Both the position numbers and the translations under genes were made by a program. The notes under the pieces are model-generated. The model saw nothing but the letters and a program-made list of their open reading frames with translations, made no database searches and was not told the DNA's origin. Source: Pipra filicauda (Eukaryota; Chordata; Aves; Passeriformes; Pipridae). Taken from it: a stretch of 64,000 nt of DNA. The DNA lies in assembly GCF_003945595.2 (NCBI RefSeq), contig NW_024104366.1, positions 744,001-808,000 on the forward strand, given 5' to 3'. Shown here one piece after another: positions 37,301 to 51,105 of this stretch (positions are counted from its first letter, which is position 1; each line of letters begins with the position of its first letter).

Positions 37301-40300
37301 ATTACTTGAGAGTTTGCTTTTGTGATGTTCTTATCTTTGACTATTTGTAGCAGGAAAGACAACATTTGACTCTTGAATTGGCATGTGCTGAGGTAAATAC
37401 ATGCAATGCTGGTGGTAATTGAGCAGCAGATCTCTGTAGCAGAAGCAGTTGGTTTTTAAGATGGTTGCTGTGGTCTTTTTAAGGTAAAATCTTTCTGGAC
37501 ATTGTGACTAAGAGAAATGAAAACAGTCATTAACTGTGGCTTGATAAAAATACCCGTCTGAACTCCTCAGAATCCCTCCATCCTTTACATGTAGAACTTT
37601 AAACTTCCGGAACACTTTCTTTACTAAGATTAGACTATTTTCCATTTTTAAAGGAAGAATGGTATTTTTTGTTGTTTTTCTTTGGTCTTTCCTTCTTCCC
37701 CAAATTTTTCCTCTTGCATTTCAGAAGCAGGGGTAGTTTAAATAGGGAATTTAAAGAACCTGGATTTATTTTCTAGGTATGGAACTTTCTTTGTGATTTT
37801 AGGAAACTACGGAGATTGTCTGCAATATCATGCAACTGGATTGGTAAATCCGGTTGTATATGTAAATTAATTAAAAACATATAAATCCACATCGTATTTT
37901 GTTTAGCTTTTTAATCAATTTAGATATCCTATTCATTAAATATGTACAAATATTGAACAACTATTTCCATAGTGGTGAACAGTTGGCTGAAATTTGACTT
38001 TCTAGGGTGAAAGACAGTGTTTATTTAGTGATCTTAAAATCAGCAAAATTGACAAAACATGAAAAAAAACCCCCACCCCTCTGAAAATACACAACTTCAA
38101 CTGATAATATGAGGAAAGACAAAATATCAGGTGATGCCTAAGACACATTCCTAAAGCTTTTAGGCAGTGGTGTTGATCTTTCTGGAGGGGCACTGTTCTA
38201 GAAGACTGGCGGTCAGGTGACAGTCATCAGTCTGCTTGCTTGGTTTTGTCCGTGGAAACATGCTATTCAGAATCATTATCTGCATAACAAATATATTTGT
38301 ACTAATTATGCCTCTGCAGGCCAGATGAGCCATTACCTTTTTATTATGGCATAAAAATAGTTTTGAAATCTCTGTACCAAAGTAATTAGCAAAAGCAAGG
38401 GAGGAGATCACAGGAGCTGAAATTCTTTATTTCGTTCAAGTAACACGGATTTGCTGTAGCAAGTTGGAGAAGGCTCATGTTTCACTCTGACTTCATTGAT
38501 GCTGTAGGTACAGGAACAGCCATGGACACCGTGCAACTGACTAATGGATTTACTTGGGTGATTAATGCCTATTATCTACTTTATTTTGGAGTTTGATACA
38601 TGCTAAACTGATTTTAATACTTTGAAATATGCTGAAATCACCTCAATTTCTTGCAGAATTACTTCTAAAGAGGGTGTTGCTTAATTCAAGCCAGAACATG
38701 CAGTAGGTGATACCATTAGGGAATAAGCCTGAAGAAAAAAAACAAAACTGACTTTGAAAGTTATCATATGTTTAAGGCACAGCATGATTTTGGAGCTAGC
38801 AGCTCCCAGATACAGTGATGCTGTCTTTTTTCCCTAGACCTAGCATCCTCTGGACATATGCTGTCCAAACTAATGGCCTTATCTGTACTTCAGTGCAGGC
38901 TCATGGGACATGCATGGAAGTAGTTACCAAATCCCAGTTAGATGCATAACTCCCATTAAAGGTAATGGGAATGAGATGCCAGAGGGGATCATTCACCAAG
39001 AGGCTTAGGGATCATCTTAAGGAGGCATTATCTTTGCCTTGTCACCCTGTGCCAGGGACATTTGCCAGGTTCTTACTCTTCTCAAGGGTCTTGAGGTTAG
39101 TGGTAGAAAGAGAAGGGTACCCAGCTGGCATCCTATAGCACAGATCCTGCTTTTCATCAGGGCTAACTGACCCAATGTGCTGTTAATGTGACTGTCTTCC
39201 ACTCTAATTTAATCTCAAGAGCTAGTTCAGATCTTTCAAAGTCCTTCTAGATTATGCTGTGTATCTGTAACCTTAGAGTCTAGCTCTGCAGACCAGTAAA
39301 AGGTGTATTTGGGAGAAAGGCTGCACTGTATCCTGTTAAGCATTGGTTGGTGAGGCACAGAGAGTGCCTTTCCCTGTCCCACTATGGAAATTTATTGTGG
39401 AGCTGTGAATTAAAGCGAATCAGAGTCTAAGTCTCTGCAAGAGTATCCTTGCTGCAGGTGTCTGCCAGCTCTTCTTTCAAGACTTGGCATGGGTGGCTTA
39501 AGCAGGTTTATTTAGAAGGAAGGTGAGTGCAAGCACTGCTGGGAAAAGTCGTGTTGTGGGCAGGCTGTCCAGACAGTGCTGTGCAATCCATTCTTGCCCT
39601 TGGGGCTACAGACTTGGGTTTCAGTCTTTTTCCCATGCTTCTTTAGCCCTAATAGTTTTCTAATATGTGCTTGGTAACCTGGAGAACTACAATGAACATT
39701 TTTCCTCACAGCAGAGAAAGGAAAAACTGCAGGCTAGGCTGCTCTGCTCTGGAGGTTTATAGCCAATGAAATGAATGAGCTGAGTGTAATGGCTGCTCCT
39801 TGTCAGGGGAAGGAGAAGCCCTGTACAGGGAGGGAGGAATGCTTGTGGCAAAGTGCCCTTGGTGGCAGGGCCTCAGATGTGAACTGAATCAGCTGTGCGT
39901 GCGCCCGGGTGCTTAACAACTGTCTGTATGAACGTGGTGACCTTCAGTCCTGTGGTCTTTGCTGGGAGTCTGAGTGCCAAGTACAGTTCAAGCAAATTGA
40001 GGAATATGTCTCTGCAAATTCTGGCATGTCTTGGCCTTTCTTCTTGTGCCAAGCTGAGACTCCAATCATCTACATGATGCTCCCAGCACAAATTCACCCT
40101 TTTAACCTCTTAACACACCTTGTATATGTGCGTGCACATCCTCACACTCAAAGGTGAAAGGGAGCCAGAGATAGCAAGCACTTTTGGAGAGGATAAGTAG
40201 GTACAAGTTGGATGGATCTCCAGGGCTGGTAGATCTGTAGTTCAAGCAGGCAAATTGAGTAATCGGAGAAGGAGGAATACTTTAATACTCTGTGAGTGAG

Positions 40301-42440
40301 CCATGCAGAAAACTTTCCAGAACCTGCAAAATAGAAGGTAAAATTAGGTCACAAAACTTTGTCTTTAGCAGGTTTCCAGATTTGTAACCAAATAACTATT
40401 GGTATGCATTGACTGTGTTTCTGAGAGGGGGGAAATGGGAAGAAAAACCTTGGGATAGCCCCCCAAGTCTTAATTTTGATTCTTATGTTAAGTTGCTATT
40501 TTTGTGAGCAAGTTTTTAGCTCTTGGGCTTTCCCCCCTTGCAAGGAATATGTTTAGAATAACCTAAACTGCCTCATGTATTTTTGACCAGGAGTCTCTTT
40601 GTTTGATCCATGTGGATGCAGTGATAATGTGAAATCTGCTACTGGCTGTTTAAATTTATGGAACATGATGATAGGCATGTTTTGTGAGAGGTCTACACCT
40701 TTAACTGAGGCATTTCCTCACATAATATATAAAGACGTTTATTTATTTATTTATTTGTTACATATCCATTTCAGTCCTGGGTCAGGCTAAAGCCTAGGAT
40801 TTCTTGTCCCTCTTTCCACAGTCTGCCCTGGCGCACAGTTAATGTACGTGCTGTCAATAGTCAGCTGTTCACAGAAAGATCAACTCGAAAGATAGGTTGG
40901 CAAAGGTGTGTTGCTTTTGCTCTTTTTATCTGCGTTACTGTGTTCACAAAAATACTACTTCAAGTGCAGTTATAGCACAACTCCCCTGCCCCCCCAGTCT
41001 AACAGTCATTTTCTGCTCTTCCGTCCATACTTGTAGTTGTGTGTGTTTGTGGAAAGTAGCACAGCAAAACAAGACATCATCTAAGTGTGAGTGCATCTGC
41101 GTAGGGAGGGCTGTTGGAGCCATTTTTATATCCCAGCAACATGTTCCCAGCGTGCCCTAAGTTCAGGTCGTGTTATAGTCTGAAGTCTTTCCTAGCAGAG
41201 GGCAGAGAAGAGTATGGTACTGATCCTCACAGCCTCGTGCTGCACTTTATCTCTGCGACTTAGCTGTAGCTTGGAGAAGCTGCCTGGGTGTTTGGAATTG
41301 GTAAAGTGCTGTTCTTTAATGTACTCATGCAGGACTAAAAGTAACAAAGTTCTGTCGCAAAAGTCTGTCTGCTGCTGGCTGTGATAATTGCTGTCCCTTG
41401 AGTAGCAAAGGAAATGTAACAGGGCTGGGCACAAATAGTTTTTAAAAAGACCATTTAGAATTGTACAATTTCCTTAGAAAACGTCACTCTTATCTTTTGG
41501 CTTTAGGAATTCTATAGAATGGGGTATACAATGAAAAGCTTCCTAAAGACTTCCACAAAGGGGGAATTAGCCAAGTGCTATTCATAGAACCCTATGTCTG
41601 TACTGAAAAAGGTAGCAAGCCTCCGTTCTGCAGGGACCTCCCCCACAACAGCCAGGAGTTACTAAGCTTTTCAAAGGCAATAACGCTTTCAGGCTTTGTG
41701 CGCCTCCTATGCCCACAAATGACCCTATAGTTTGCTTGGGTACTTGGTAGAAAGTGTTTCAATAGCCCATTTTCCTGAGCTACCAGTGTGCTAACAGTTT
41801 CCGTGACAACTGGGCTATAGTAATTTCTCCTGCTTATTTTCTATGCCGATTTCTCAAGAACTGGTAATTTTAGTTAATTCCCTCTTGGGAATATGAGAAT
41901 GAGATATTATGTTTGTTTTCCTGTGATGAATTCTGCATGAGTGGTCTTGCCCCGCATGCAGGATGCAGGGAAGGGAATTTTAGAAAAAGCTTATCAAACA
42001 AAGGAAGAAGGGAAATAAAAGGGAAGGAATGGTGAATTAAAAAGCCTTTTAAAAGATGGAGAACAAAGAAAAGGATATAATTCTCTTACTGTGAATATCT
42101 TAAATTTTTCCCATTATTTACCTTATTTACAATTGTGCAAATTGTAATAGAAGTAGTTTTTTAATTATTTGTTCAACTTGACAGTCTTGTAGCGGGAAAA
42201 ATATTAGTGTCTGTAGCCTATAGATCAAGAATTTGTAGTTTAGGCCACATTTCAGAAGGTTGGTGTGAAGCGAATTCTCCGTTTTTATCGGCATGTATAA
42301 TCTTTTCAGTTTTTCTTGACTACAGGAGATCTACATGGGCAACTCTGACAGCAGTTTACAAAAGAGAAGGTTAACTTTAGAATGTCATTATGTCAGTTTA
42401 AAGCCATTTGGTGTTGGAGTATATGTGAATTGTACCCTCC
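31330..42440. other. Long gene-poor interval
   Basis: About 11 kb without a recognisable exon, RNA gene or full-length transposon. Base composition is uniformly AT-leaning. Minor features are a GAGAGAGAGAG tract near 36537-36550 and a TTTA microsatellite near 40738-40756. All frames are short. Confidence 0.65.
40738..40756. repeat. (TTTA)n microsatellite
   Basis: TTTATTTATTTATTTATTTG, between four and five perfect units. Confidence 0.85.
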
Positions 42441-42443
42441 CAG

Positions 42444-42492
42444 TTGTAGCAGCTACAAACTAGTTGTAGCTGTAGGCTACTAGCTGTAGCCT
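42444..42492. repeat. Two adjacent perfect hairpins
   Basis: TTGTAGC (42444-42450) and GCTACAA (42452-42458) are inverse arms around one base. A few bases on, AGGCTAC (42474-42480) and GTAGCCT (42486-42492) are inverse arms around TAGCT. Between them is another GTTGTAGC copy, so the words GTAGC and GCTAC are re-used throughout. Confidence 0.75.
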
Positions 42493-42499
42493 AAAGGCT

Positions 42500-45400
42500 C
42501 TGTGAAAACTATCAGTTCTCTCGGATGTGAAGAAAGCATGTAATGCAGTGCTGGAAACTTAACGTGGATGTAAGTTGCTGTGTGGTGAAATTCTCCTGAC
42601 AGAGTATCCCAGCTGTGCCTTGCCATCTGGAGTGTGTGCATAGGTGAGTGTTTCTTGTTCCCAGAACATATCAAGATAATTCTTCATCGATTGTGTCAGC
42701 TATTGAGCATTTAAAAAACAATACAGATACAAAAATACTTTTAGTGTGGGGTACACAATAACACTGAGTTATGGCTTCATTGGTCTTCAAAGAGTAAAAG
42801 ACTGAGATTTGGTAAAACTTCCATATTTAACCACTAGGCTCTGATTTTACTGAAGAGACTTAAGGATCACCATCACTTGATAATCACTTAATAAGCAATC
42901 TTGCTAAATCAGACATTGCTTGGAGTCCAAGATGAAAAGTTCTGCAAAGCAACTGTCCCCTCTAGTCCCGGGTTCCCAGGAATGGCTCTACTGCCCTTGC
43001 TTACTGTCTCATTGTCTTCAAAGCATTTCACTGAGGCATCCAGGGTTTCAGGAGAACCATGCCCAGTTCATCGTTGCCTGCTCCATCACGCAATCCTTGT
43101 CTGCTTTAGGGCTACAGAGAGAGATTACAAGTGTGTGAGAAATGGAGGATGAGAGGTGACCTGATCTAGGGATTCTCACCCAAGGTAAAACCTCCTGCTT
43201 GGAAATTAAAGCATTCCCACTATTTTAGCCAGTAGAGGGAGATGTTACATATGTGTAAATCCCATACTCTGCATGAGGTTGCTGTGCTCCTGGCGGGGGG
43301 CACCAAGCCCAGCCCAGCACACACAGATGGAGGGGTTCCTATTTCCATGCATGTCGTGGTTGTTTTAGTATGCTTTTCAAAGCTTCTTTCTTCTGGAAGA
43401 AGCTGAAACTGGAAAATTCAGTAAAAACCAAGTTGTTCTAAGCACACACTGAAAGAAGCAAGAGTTTATTCATTTATCCAAGCAGATAAGTGCTCAGGCA
43501 AAATAGGTATCAAGGTATACCATTTGCAATGGCACACAAATGTTTTCAGATGCCTGTTATATCACACTGTGATTAATATTATGAAGTAACGATCAATAAC
43601 GGTAGCAGTGAGCTGCAGGAAGTATATGGAACAGCTACTAAGTGTTGTAATATTAGTGCTGTATAATAACATCAGAGCTAGAGTTTGGGACACTATCACT
43701 CTGCTTCCCTGCACAGGTGTACCACCTGGGCACATAGAAAAGCAATAATTTATTACAGTTTATTGGTTTTGGGTTTTTTTTATTATAGGTAATATAGGTC
43801 ATTAGCCATTGCAAAAGGGAAAAGGGAAGTAAGAGAACAGTGGAAAATCACTGCAGACCTAATAGTTCTTGTCTTTCTTTATAGTGGGATTGAGCTGAGG
43901 CAACATGGAAGGGGAGTTGACACGGATGATGGCTGCTTTCCTCTCAGATGTCTTTCGTGTATATGGAGACACGAAAGTATTATTTAGCCTAAATTGTTTG
44001 TGGAAGAAGGACTTGCTCTCCATCATGACAATTCTTGGGAAATCTTGTTGTTTCTCTCCATGTGTTGAGCAACAGGATTCAAGGTCAGAATGATGAGTTG
44101 GATTTTGGAGCTGATACAGTCACAGACTACACCTCTCTTCTCTCTTTTATGCTAAGCAAGGTTTCTTGGGAAGTGGGTGGGAAGGGTGGCTTCAGCATGT
44201 GTTACCTGTATTAGTTCACTTTTCGCCACAAAATTAATTTACCAGTTTGGAAAGTCATCAAACCTCCATGGGAATTGCTGTGTTCACTTAAAATGTGGCT
44301 GAGGTAATGGCTGATTAATCAAACTCCCTTTGTTTATAGCAAGATTAAATTATTTTTATATTAACAGCATATAGACTCAAAAATCTTTTGTCTCTTCTAC
44401 TGATACTAATAGAGCTTCTTTGGGACTACACTTTGAAACATAGATATTATTCAGTTGCAAATGTGTGAGTTTGGTATGTCCTAGTGTTCTGTTCTTGGGC
44501 AGCATCTCATAACCATCTTATCCAAAGGAAAAAAAAAAATTGAAAAAGGTCAGATACTGCCTCAGGCTTTACTTTAACAACCCACTCCTATTGATGTGCC
44601 TGAATAAAGGCTGCAGAATATGACCTTGATATCTTCTACTTTAAATGCCTGTATTGAATGTATGAAGTGATCTTTGTGTATAATTTTTTTCCTTCTCGCT
44701 ATTTTAGAGGCTTTCCTTTTGTTCTTTAGATTACTTTGGATGCTGACTTAGTACTGTAACGTTCTCGTGGCAGGAAATGTCTGTATATGGAAATCTTGCA
44801 GCTAGACTTCAGTAATTCCCACACAGACTGTCAGTCCTATGCAGTGACTATGTATACTCTGTCCTCATGTTGGCAAGAGAATTCAATTGTGTTCCTACAA
44901 TGGGATAGGATTTAAAGCTTTTAGTTGCTTTTGTTTCTTGTGGAAACTATGGCTTCTGGCCATTCGAATGGAGAGTGACATAGCCTCTTACACAGGACTT
45001 TTACCCATGATAGGGAACTGATCAAGCTTGATTTTAAAGAAAAAGTTCAACCCGATACAGGAGAGATTTTAGGGCTTGATCTTTTTCTCTCCCTTCCTCA
45101 TCAACAGCTCAAATTCTAATGTACACTTACAGAAGTTAAAGACTTGGTAAAATGACTGAGTAAAATGTCAGCACAGCCAGACAGCTTTAATTGCTTTCTG
45201 ACTATCTCCCTGGCAGACAACGACCAAATATCCATGCAAGCCAACCTCTTGATATCATGATAGCACAGTTTCAGTGGGGATTATTGCTTCTAGTATTTAT
45301 TATAAAATGGCAGGCCAATAAGAGCTGAAGGTACTTGAGACAACTGGAGTTTAGACCTTTCTAAGAAGGTAATAGTCAGCAGTGTTGCATATCACCCATA

Positions 45401-46775
45401 ATTTGATTTAAAGGAAAGCTCTAAAGAGAATGATCATTTTTTTGGCTGTAAAATATTAGAGACCCTCCCTACAATCAGTTCAACACTTTATTTGTGAAAG
45501 TTCAGGTTTATCCTGACTTCATTATAATTCCAGCCCAATCTGCCCTTATTATTTATTCCCTTTATCCAGTGCTTATTCTTTACAGGCCTTCTTTCTGACT
45601 GCTGTCTTTGGTCATATTAGCTGCGGAGTCAATGGAAAATCTTTCATTAACATCAGTGAAACTGGACTAGACCCTTTCCATTTTCCTTATCTAAATTTTT
45701 CTCTCATGCTGTATGTCTGTGAGGACACTGACAGTTCTCATGCCCAAGTGACACTTCTGTCTTTTTATCCAATTTCACTTGAAAATTATTTCAAATTTTT
45801 AGGTTTTTATTCAGAAAAGCTGCCTATAATTATCAGCTACAGATGTCAGCAGTGCTTCAAGAAATTTTTTCTGCTTTTATTGTGTTTGATGGTTAGGTAT
45901 GTTTAATAGATTCTTGGAACAGTGACAACATCTATTCTTATGACCAATGTAAAACTTATGATAATCTATAAAAAATGTATCTGAAAAAAACAACTCTGAA
46001 ATCAGCAGAGCAGAGATTTTCTTTGTTTACTGCTTGACTCCTAAGATAACAGCACTCAGTGTGTGGAAGGACATAGTTGTGCTAAATTGTGGAGTAACCT
46101 GATTAAAACCAAAATAATCTATCCTGTGCTTTGACCACCTTGCCTGTATTTTCACTTTTAATCTTTCTTTCTTAGGAGTACTGCTTGCACAGATCCAGTT
46201 CTAGATGCACTTGTCTTACTGGTCTTAATAATGACATCTAGATATGGATAAACTATTCTACATAATCTTAACAGATTACAAATGCATTGAGGAGATAGTT
46301 TTCTTTTCCTAGAATTGTGTTGTTAGGACTGTTGGCAACTAACAGTGCCTGGGTATGAATTAGCTAGAAAATAGCCCCAAAATATAGCATATATTAACAA
46401 ACAAAGCAACCCTCTCAACCTCAGTTCTTAATGTTTCAAAAATGGCTTGATGCAAAATTATCCTATTTCTTGTGGCCACGTGTAATGCCTATTGCTTACA
46501 GCTGTGGACTGTTTCACTGTCCCCTCATTCTAAAATGGTAAAACTGGGGGGCAAGTGACCTACCCTCTGCAGGTTATTAGCAAGATCAGGAGCAGAATTT
46601 GGGTCTGTATGCTTTTCCCACTCCAACGCTTCCACCCTTTGGAACAGATGCAGATATTATTCATAAAAGTCAATTAATTTTTATTTTTGAGAGTAACTTG
46701 GGAAACCGCATTTGAGTTGGTCATAGAAAAACTATTTACCAACTGGGACTAATTTTTTTTTTTTCATGAGTTCTC
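42500..46775. other. Intergenic DNA, no gene seen
   Basis: AT-leaning, no recognisable repeats or exons. Frames up to 83 codons without protein resemblance. Confidence 0.65.
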
Positions 46776-46779
46776 AGGG

Positions 46780-47060
46780 CATTGAGGGCACTAATGTCCA
46801 TGCCCGGCCTCCCCAAGGGATTACCCCCACCCTGCCCATGGCTCAGGCCCCCATTTCAGCCCAGCCTGGGGCTGTCGGTTGCTGCTCCAATGACGGTGTC
46901 ACAGAGTTGGTCTCCAGCTCTCTGCAGTCCCTCACTGCCTGACCACAGACCTCAACAGCACCCTTACATAAGTCATGGGAGTTGCTGCATTTTTAGATCT
47001 ACTTCAGCATGACAGTTGCTCTCCTCCAGCAGTGGTCAGTATGGGACGCTGTAGGGGAAG
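46780..47060. other. Isolated GC-rich patch
   Basis: About 280 bases of C-rich sequence (CATGCCCGGCCTCCCCAAGG, GCTCAGGCCCCCATTTCAG) inside otherwise AT-rich DNA, preceded by a T run at about 46753-46764. The sharp change of composition suggests an inserted repeat, but I cannot name a family. Confidence 0.35.
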
Positions 47061-50000
47061 GCACAGCAAGCCTTCAATTAGTATTTGTGAGATTATCTGT
47101 TACTCAAAGGAGCCTCCTCCCCATTGCAATGCAATCTCTAAATAGTGAGCCTGGGAGCATGTAGTTAGTTGTCCTTCCCCTTTAAAAAATGGTTACTGTA
47201 ACTATTCAACTCTGTTCTATAAACATGGTAGAGTCTTGCCTAACTTGTAGCTTCAGTGACACTGTCTGACTGTTGGATTTGGCTGAAATTCTTAAATTAT
47301 ATATATATATATATATATAAACTTTCTTATCAGCTCTGAATTTATCACCTTGCAGTTTGCTTCAGCATTTTCTTGGTTCTTTAGCTATGAGATAATGGAA
47401 ATTCTTACTTTACCAATTTATTTTATTTTAAATGAGCTGACATGTTCTGTACTTGTATCACCTTGCCCAATTAATCTTTTCTCTAAAATGAACTATGACA
47501 AGGGAGCCAACATCCTGTCTAACTAAAACAGATGAGAAAGCCTGAGACAGCCTGAGAAATACTGAAACAGGCGCGAAAGCCTAGATCTAGCAAGGCAGGT
47601 GCTCAGTTCCTCTGTGGCAATGGAATCACAGGATGAAATATCTTATATGAAGCCTGGCATTGAGCAGGACCTTTAAAAGTCTTTAGTCCTTACAGTCAGG
47701 CATAATACTTAGTGCTCCTGATCCTGTGCCACAGCTGGAAGCCTGTGGACTCCATCGGTCTGGCTTGCACTGTTGTCTTGATACAGAGTGGATACTTTGC
47801 TGCAGTTTAAGTAGTTGCCAGCTGTTTGTGGAGCTGCAATAACTGACCATGCCATGCACCTATCCAAATTTCAAAGAAATCATGTTGGCTTAGACAAGTG
47901 ACTAAGAGACTTTAGCTGTGTAGTGCCCGATCCTTGCTTTTTTAAATAAGAACATAAATGCCCTACAGTTGACTTTTCTGGCATTCATTTTAGTGCATTT
48001 GAAAACAATGAGCTTGACTTTTATTTCCACACACATTGTGGAGTCATGAACATGCTGTTAAAGGATGCGAGAGATGCCAAAATGCCAGTCTACTGGGTGC
48101 TAGCAAAGGGAGTTCAAGGGGATGGATGAAGAGAGTTCTTCAGGTAAGAGCTGAGTCTGGTAAAGTTAAAACTCCTTACTGGTTGTTTCAGGTGTGCTGT
48201 TACACACAAGCAGTAATAATGCCTTCTACTGAATTGCTCTGGTTCTCCTCTATTATTATATACAAAAGTAAACAATCACCACACCTTCCTATTGTTGCAT
48301 CTGATACCTTTGAAGTTGGCTCACTGTTCTGTTCTTTAGATCTTTGTATTCCAGTTTTCTTTTTCAGTCCTCTATGCTTGTTTGTTTCATTATTTGCAAT
48401 TTTTTATTTCTGTTTCTTGGGCCAACATTCTAAGAGCTCAAGATAAACATTTGAGGGGATTTCTATCTGGGCAAGGCAAACCTTTTGTGGCCAGGAAAAA
48501 CATTTCAGCTGTATGAAACTATTGTAGCCGAAACCATAGAACTAGCAGATGACATTGCAGTGAAGAAACCACACAGATATTCTACATAAATATTAAATAC
48601 CAGGAAATGCAAATGACATATCTTTGTTGTGAGGCTAACTCAGATTCTTGCTTATGTGGCACTTCTGCTCTGCCATGATGGACTACAGAGACTTTTCAAC
48701 AGCTCCAGGACTTCCAACTGCCTTGCATGGGCATTTTGAGGTTCCTGTATGTTACCCTAAGCTTTCTTGGCAATGCAGTGCCTGCCATTTTGTACTTGGT
48801 GTCCTGTTCAAAATTGTTAGCTCAGGGGTGTTTCATGCCTATCAAAGCTCTGGAACTGCCTCTGCTTAACAAAGCACTCAGTCTCATTCCCAGGATAATG
48901 AGCGACTGCCATTATAAACTCTTCTGTGTGGATTGCCTCTACCACCTCCTCCCTTCTGTACTAAAGTTTGTATTGACATCAGCAGCTGATACAAGTCCCT
49001 TTTCTGAATTGGATCCGTGTCTTGAGAGTGACTGAAAGAAAGGAAGCCCACAGCCAGAAATCAAATATGTACCATGCTGGAAGTAGTTCCTTCCAGTAAA
49101 GTTGTGGTCTGTGGCCACCTCTGCTTGCATTTACCAAGTTCTCCAACAATAGTTTTTAGCTGTATCAGGAACAGCAGGTTGTAACCCGTTTCTCTGCTGT
49201 TGGATATGGCTGCTTCAGCTTCCCTGAGGCCAACTGGAGTAATCTGTGGAGTGCAAAAATAAGAAACTTCCTTTATATTCTTATATGTATTCTTATGAAA
49301 GGACCAAATTCTGTTAGCTGTGTACCTAAGTATTATTCCACGATTTCTGTCTGTCCACTTGCTTAAATAGGCCCACCGCTATCTTCTCTCTCTGACAAAC
49401 TCTCACCCATGAACTGGAGTCCGAACTGCTGTAACACGTTCTCTGTTCAAAAGAAGCCTGTGATACAAATAGGCCTGTTGTCATATGACCGTATAATCTT
49501 ATGAAACAGTGCACTGACAGGATATCATAAGGATGTGTACATGTCTGTTCACATAAGGTCTTTTCTTACAATTCTTTTTTTATTATGAAAGAAGAGTGAT
49601 CAAAATTAAACCCACTTTTCAGTTCAGAATAATCCCGATGAATATTTATTGATCATCCCTTCTCAAAAATACTTTTTCAGACATCTTTGAAATAAAATGC
49701 AATCAGTGAGGACTTTCTAACATTATTTTCATCAGAGTAAAAATATTTTAAAAAATTGAAGGCTTCAGGACTTATTACTAGCAAAATGACTGATGAAAAT
49801 AATTCACCGTGTCTTTGACGATGCTGACTATAACCTCTGAGTTTCTTTAGGCAGAGAAAACAGAAGGAAATGAGAACCAGATAGCCTAACAACAGGTTGT
49901 CTGCACAAAGGTTCTGTCTCTCTGGAGAAGGTGCTTGCTACTCATTTTATTGCACCATTAAGGTCCAGAACAGTTGCCCATTGTGGCCACAGTTCATGAC

Positions 50001-51060
50001 AGCAAAGCTGTGTTTCAGCTTATTCTAGCCCACCTCAGCAAAACAAGCTCTAGATGCAAAACTGAACTTCTGCCACTGACGTCTGAACAGAGTCTGGCTA
50101 CGTCAGGATGGATTAATTTTAATTATACTCTACATTGTCTTAGATGGTTCCTCCTCTGTGCCGCTGTCTCACAGTGTGTTCTGCATCGGTGCCCTGCTAC
50201 TTTCAAAGGAGGAGACGGGGCAGTGCTGTACCTGACAGCACTGCTGCCGTCATCTCAGCCCTGCCTGTTGTGTGCAGCTGCCTTACTTAGCAGGGTGGAT
50301 AGTGAACCTGGATAAAAGCTTTTTGGCTTATGCTTTGTGCTCTGCTGTGCCTCCTGTTTAGAGAAACTGGTGTGGTAGATGAGTATTGTGAGAGCTGTAC
50401 ATACCACTTCCTGTTACACGATGCACAAGTATTAGCCTAAAAGTGGTTGTTGGTATTATTTTCCCATGCAGAAGTCAAAGGTATTCTGCTGTAAAGCACT
50501 CTCCTAGTGAAGCTATTTCAGTTCCAGTCATTCCACAACTGCAAAACCTTTATGTTGACATTACAGGGGCTTCTATGTGAACATGGTTTTTGGGGCAAAA
50601 AAACTCAAGAGAGGAAAATGTATGAAATAACACATTGCGTCCAGAACACTTTCCTGTCAGATGTTTTCATTAGCGAATTAAGCCATAGGATTTGAAATTC
50701 AGCCCCAGTTTACAACTTAAATGCTTTGATTTCTGAACTAATTTCCCCCCACTTCACGCCTACTTCCTTTGAAAATGTCAGTTATGGGATAGGAAACGTA
50801 GGAGGTTTTCAGAATACAGAGTGTAAGGTGGCTAAGTATCAGGCTTGAAGGTTTGGCCTGAATGTGGATCACTGATGGAAATTCAGCCAAAGAATATGAA
50901 TAATGTGCTCAGAATCGCAGAGCATATTTGTAACAATTGGTGATAAAGGCCATGTCTCTTAAGTGTCAATCCTTTGCTTTGACTGTGGCATCATCCATTC
51001 TTCATTCCAGTGATTAAATCATAAAACATTACTGAATAGAGAGTCCAGGCCAGGATACAG
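47060..51060. other. Intergenic DNA, no gene seen
   Basis: AT-leaning. Contains a TA microsatellite at 47298-47319. The 136-codon frame at 48036-48446 plus ends in a Phe/Leu-rich run and looks non-coding. Confidence 0.6.
47298..47319. repeat. (TA)n microsatellite
   Basis: Eleven perfect TA units. Confidence 0.9.
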
Positions 51061-51068
51061 TGAATTGC

Positions 51069-51074
51069 TTTATT
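51069..51074 (-). terminator. Polyadenylation signal after the 51.1-kb frame (candidate)
   Basis: TTTATT on the plus strand reads AATAAA on the minus strand, about 32 bases past the TAA of the open frame at 51106-51413, with a T tract between them. The spacing suits a very short 3' UTR. Confidence 0.4.
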
Positions 51075-51077
51075 CCC

Positions 51078-51100
51078 TAAAAAAAAAAAAAAAAAAAAAA
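51078..51100. repeat. Homopolymer A tract
   Basis: About 23 consecutive A on the plus strand. It lies between the stop codon and the AATAAA of the minus-strand frame, so on that strand it is a T tract and is not the poly(A) tail of a retrocopy of that frame. Confidence 0.9.
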
Positions 51101-51105
51101 GACTT

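Noticed and set aside
48036..48446. 136-codon plus-strand frame
   Set aside because: Ends in a Phe/Leu run produced by T-rich DNA, with no coding character.
51078..51100. A tract as the poly(A) tail of a processed retrocopy of the 51.1-kb frame
   Set aside because: The tract is on the wrong strand (it is T-rich in the direction of the frame) and lies before the AATAAA.
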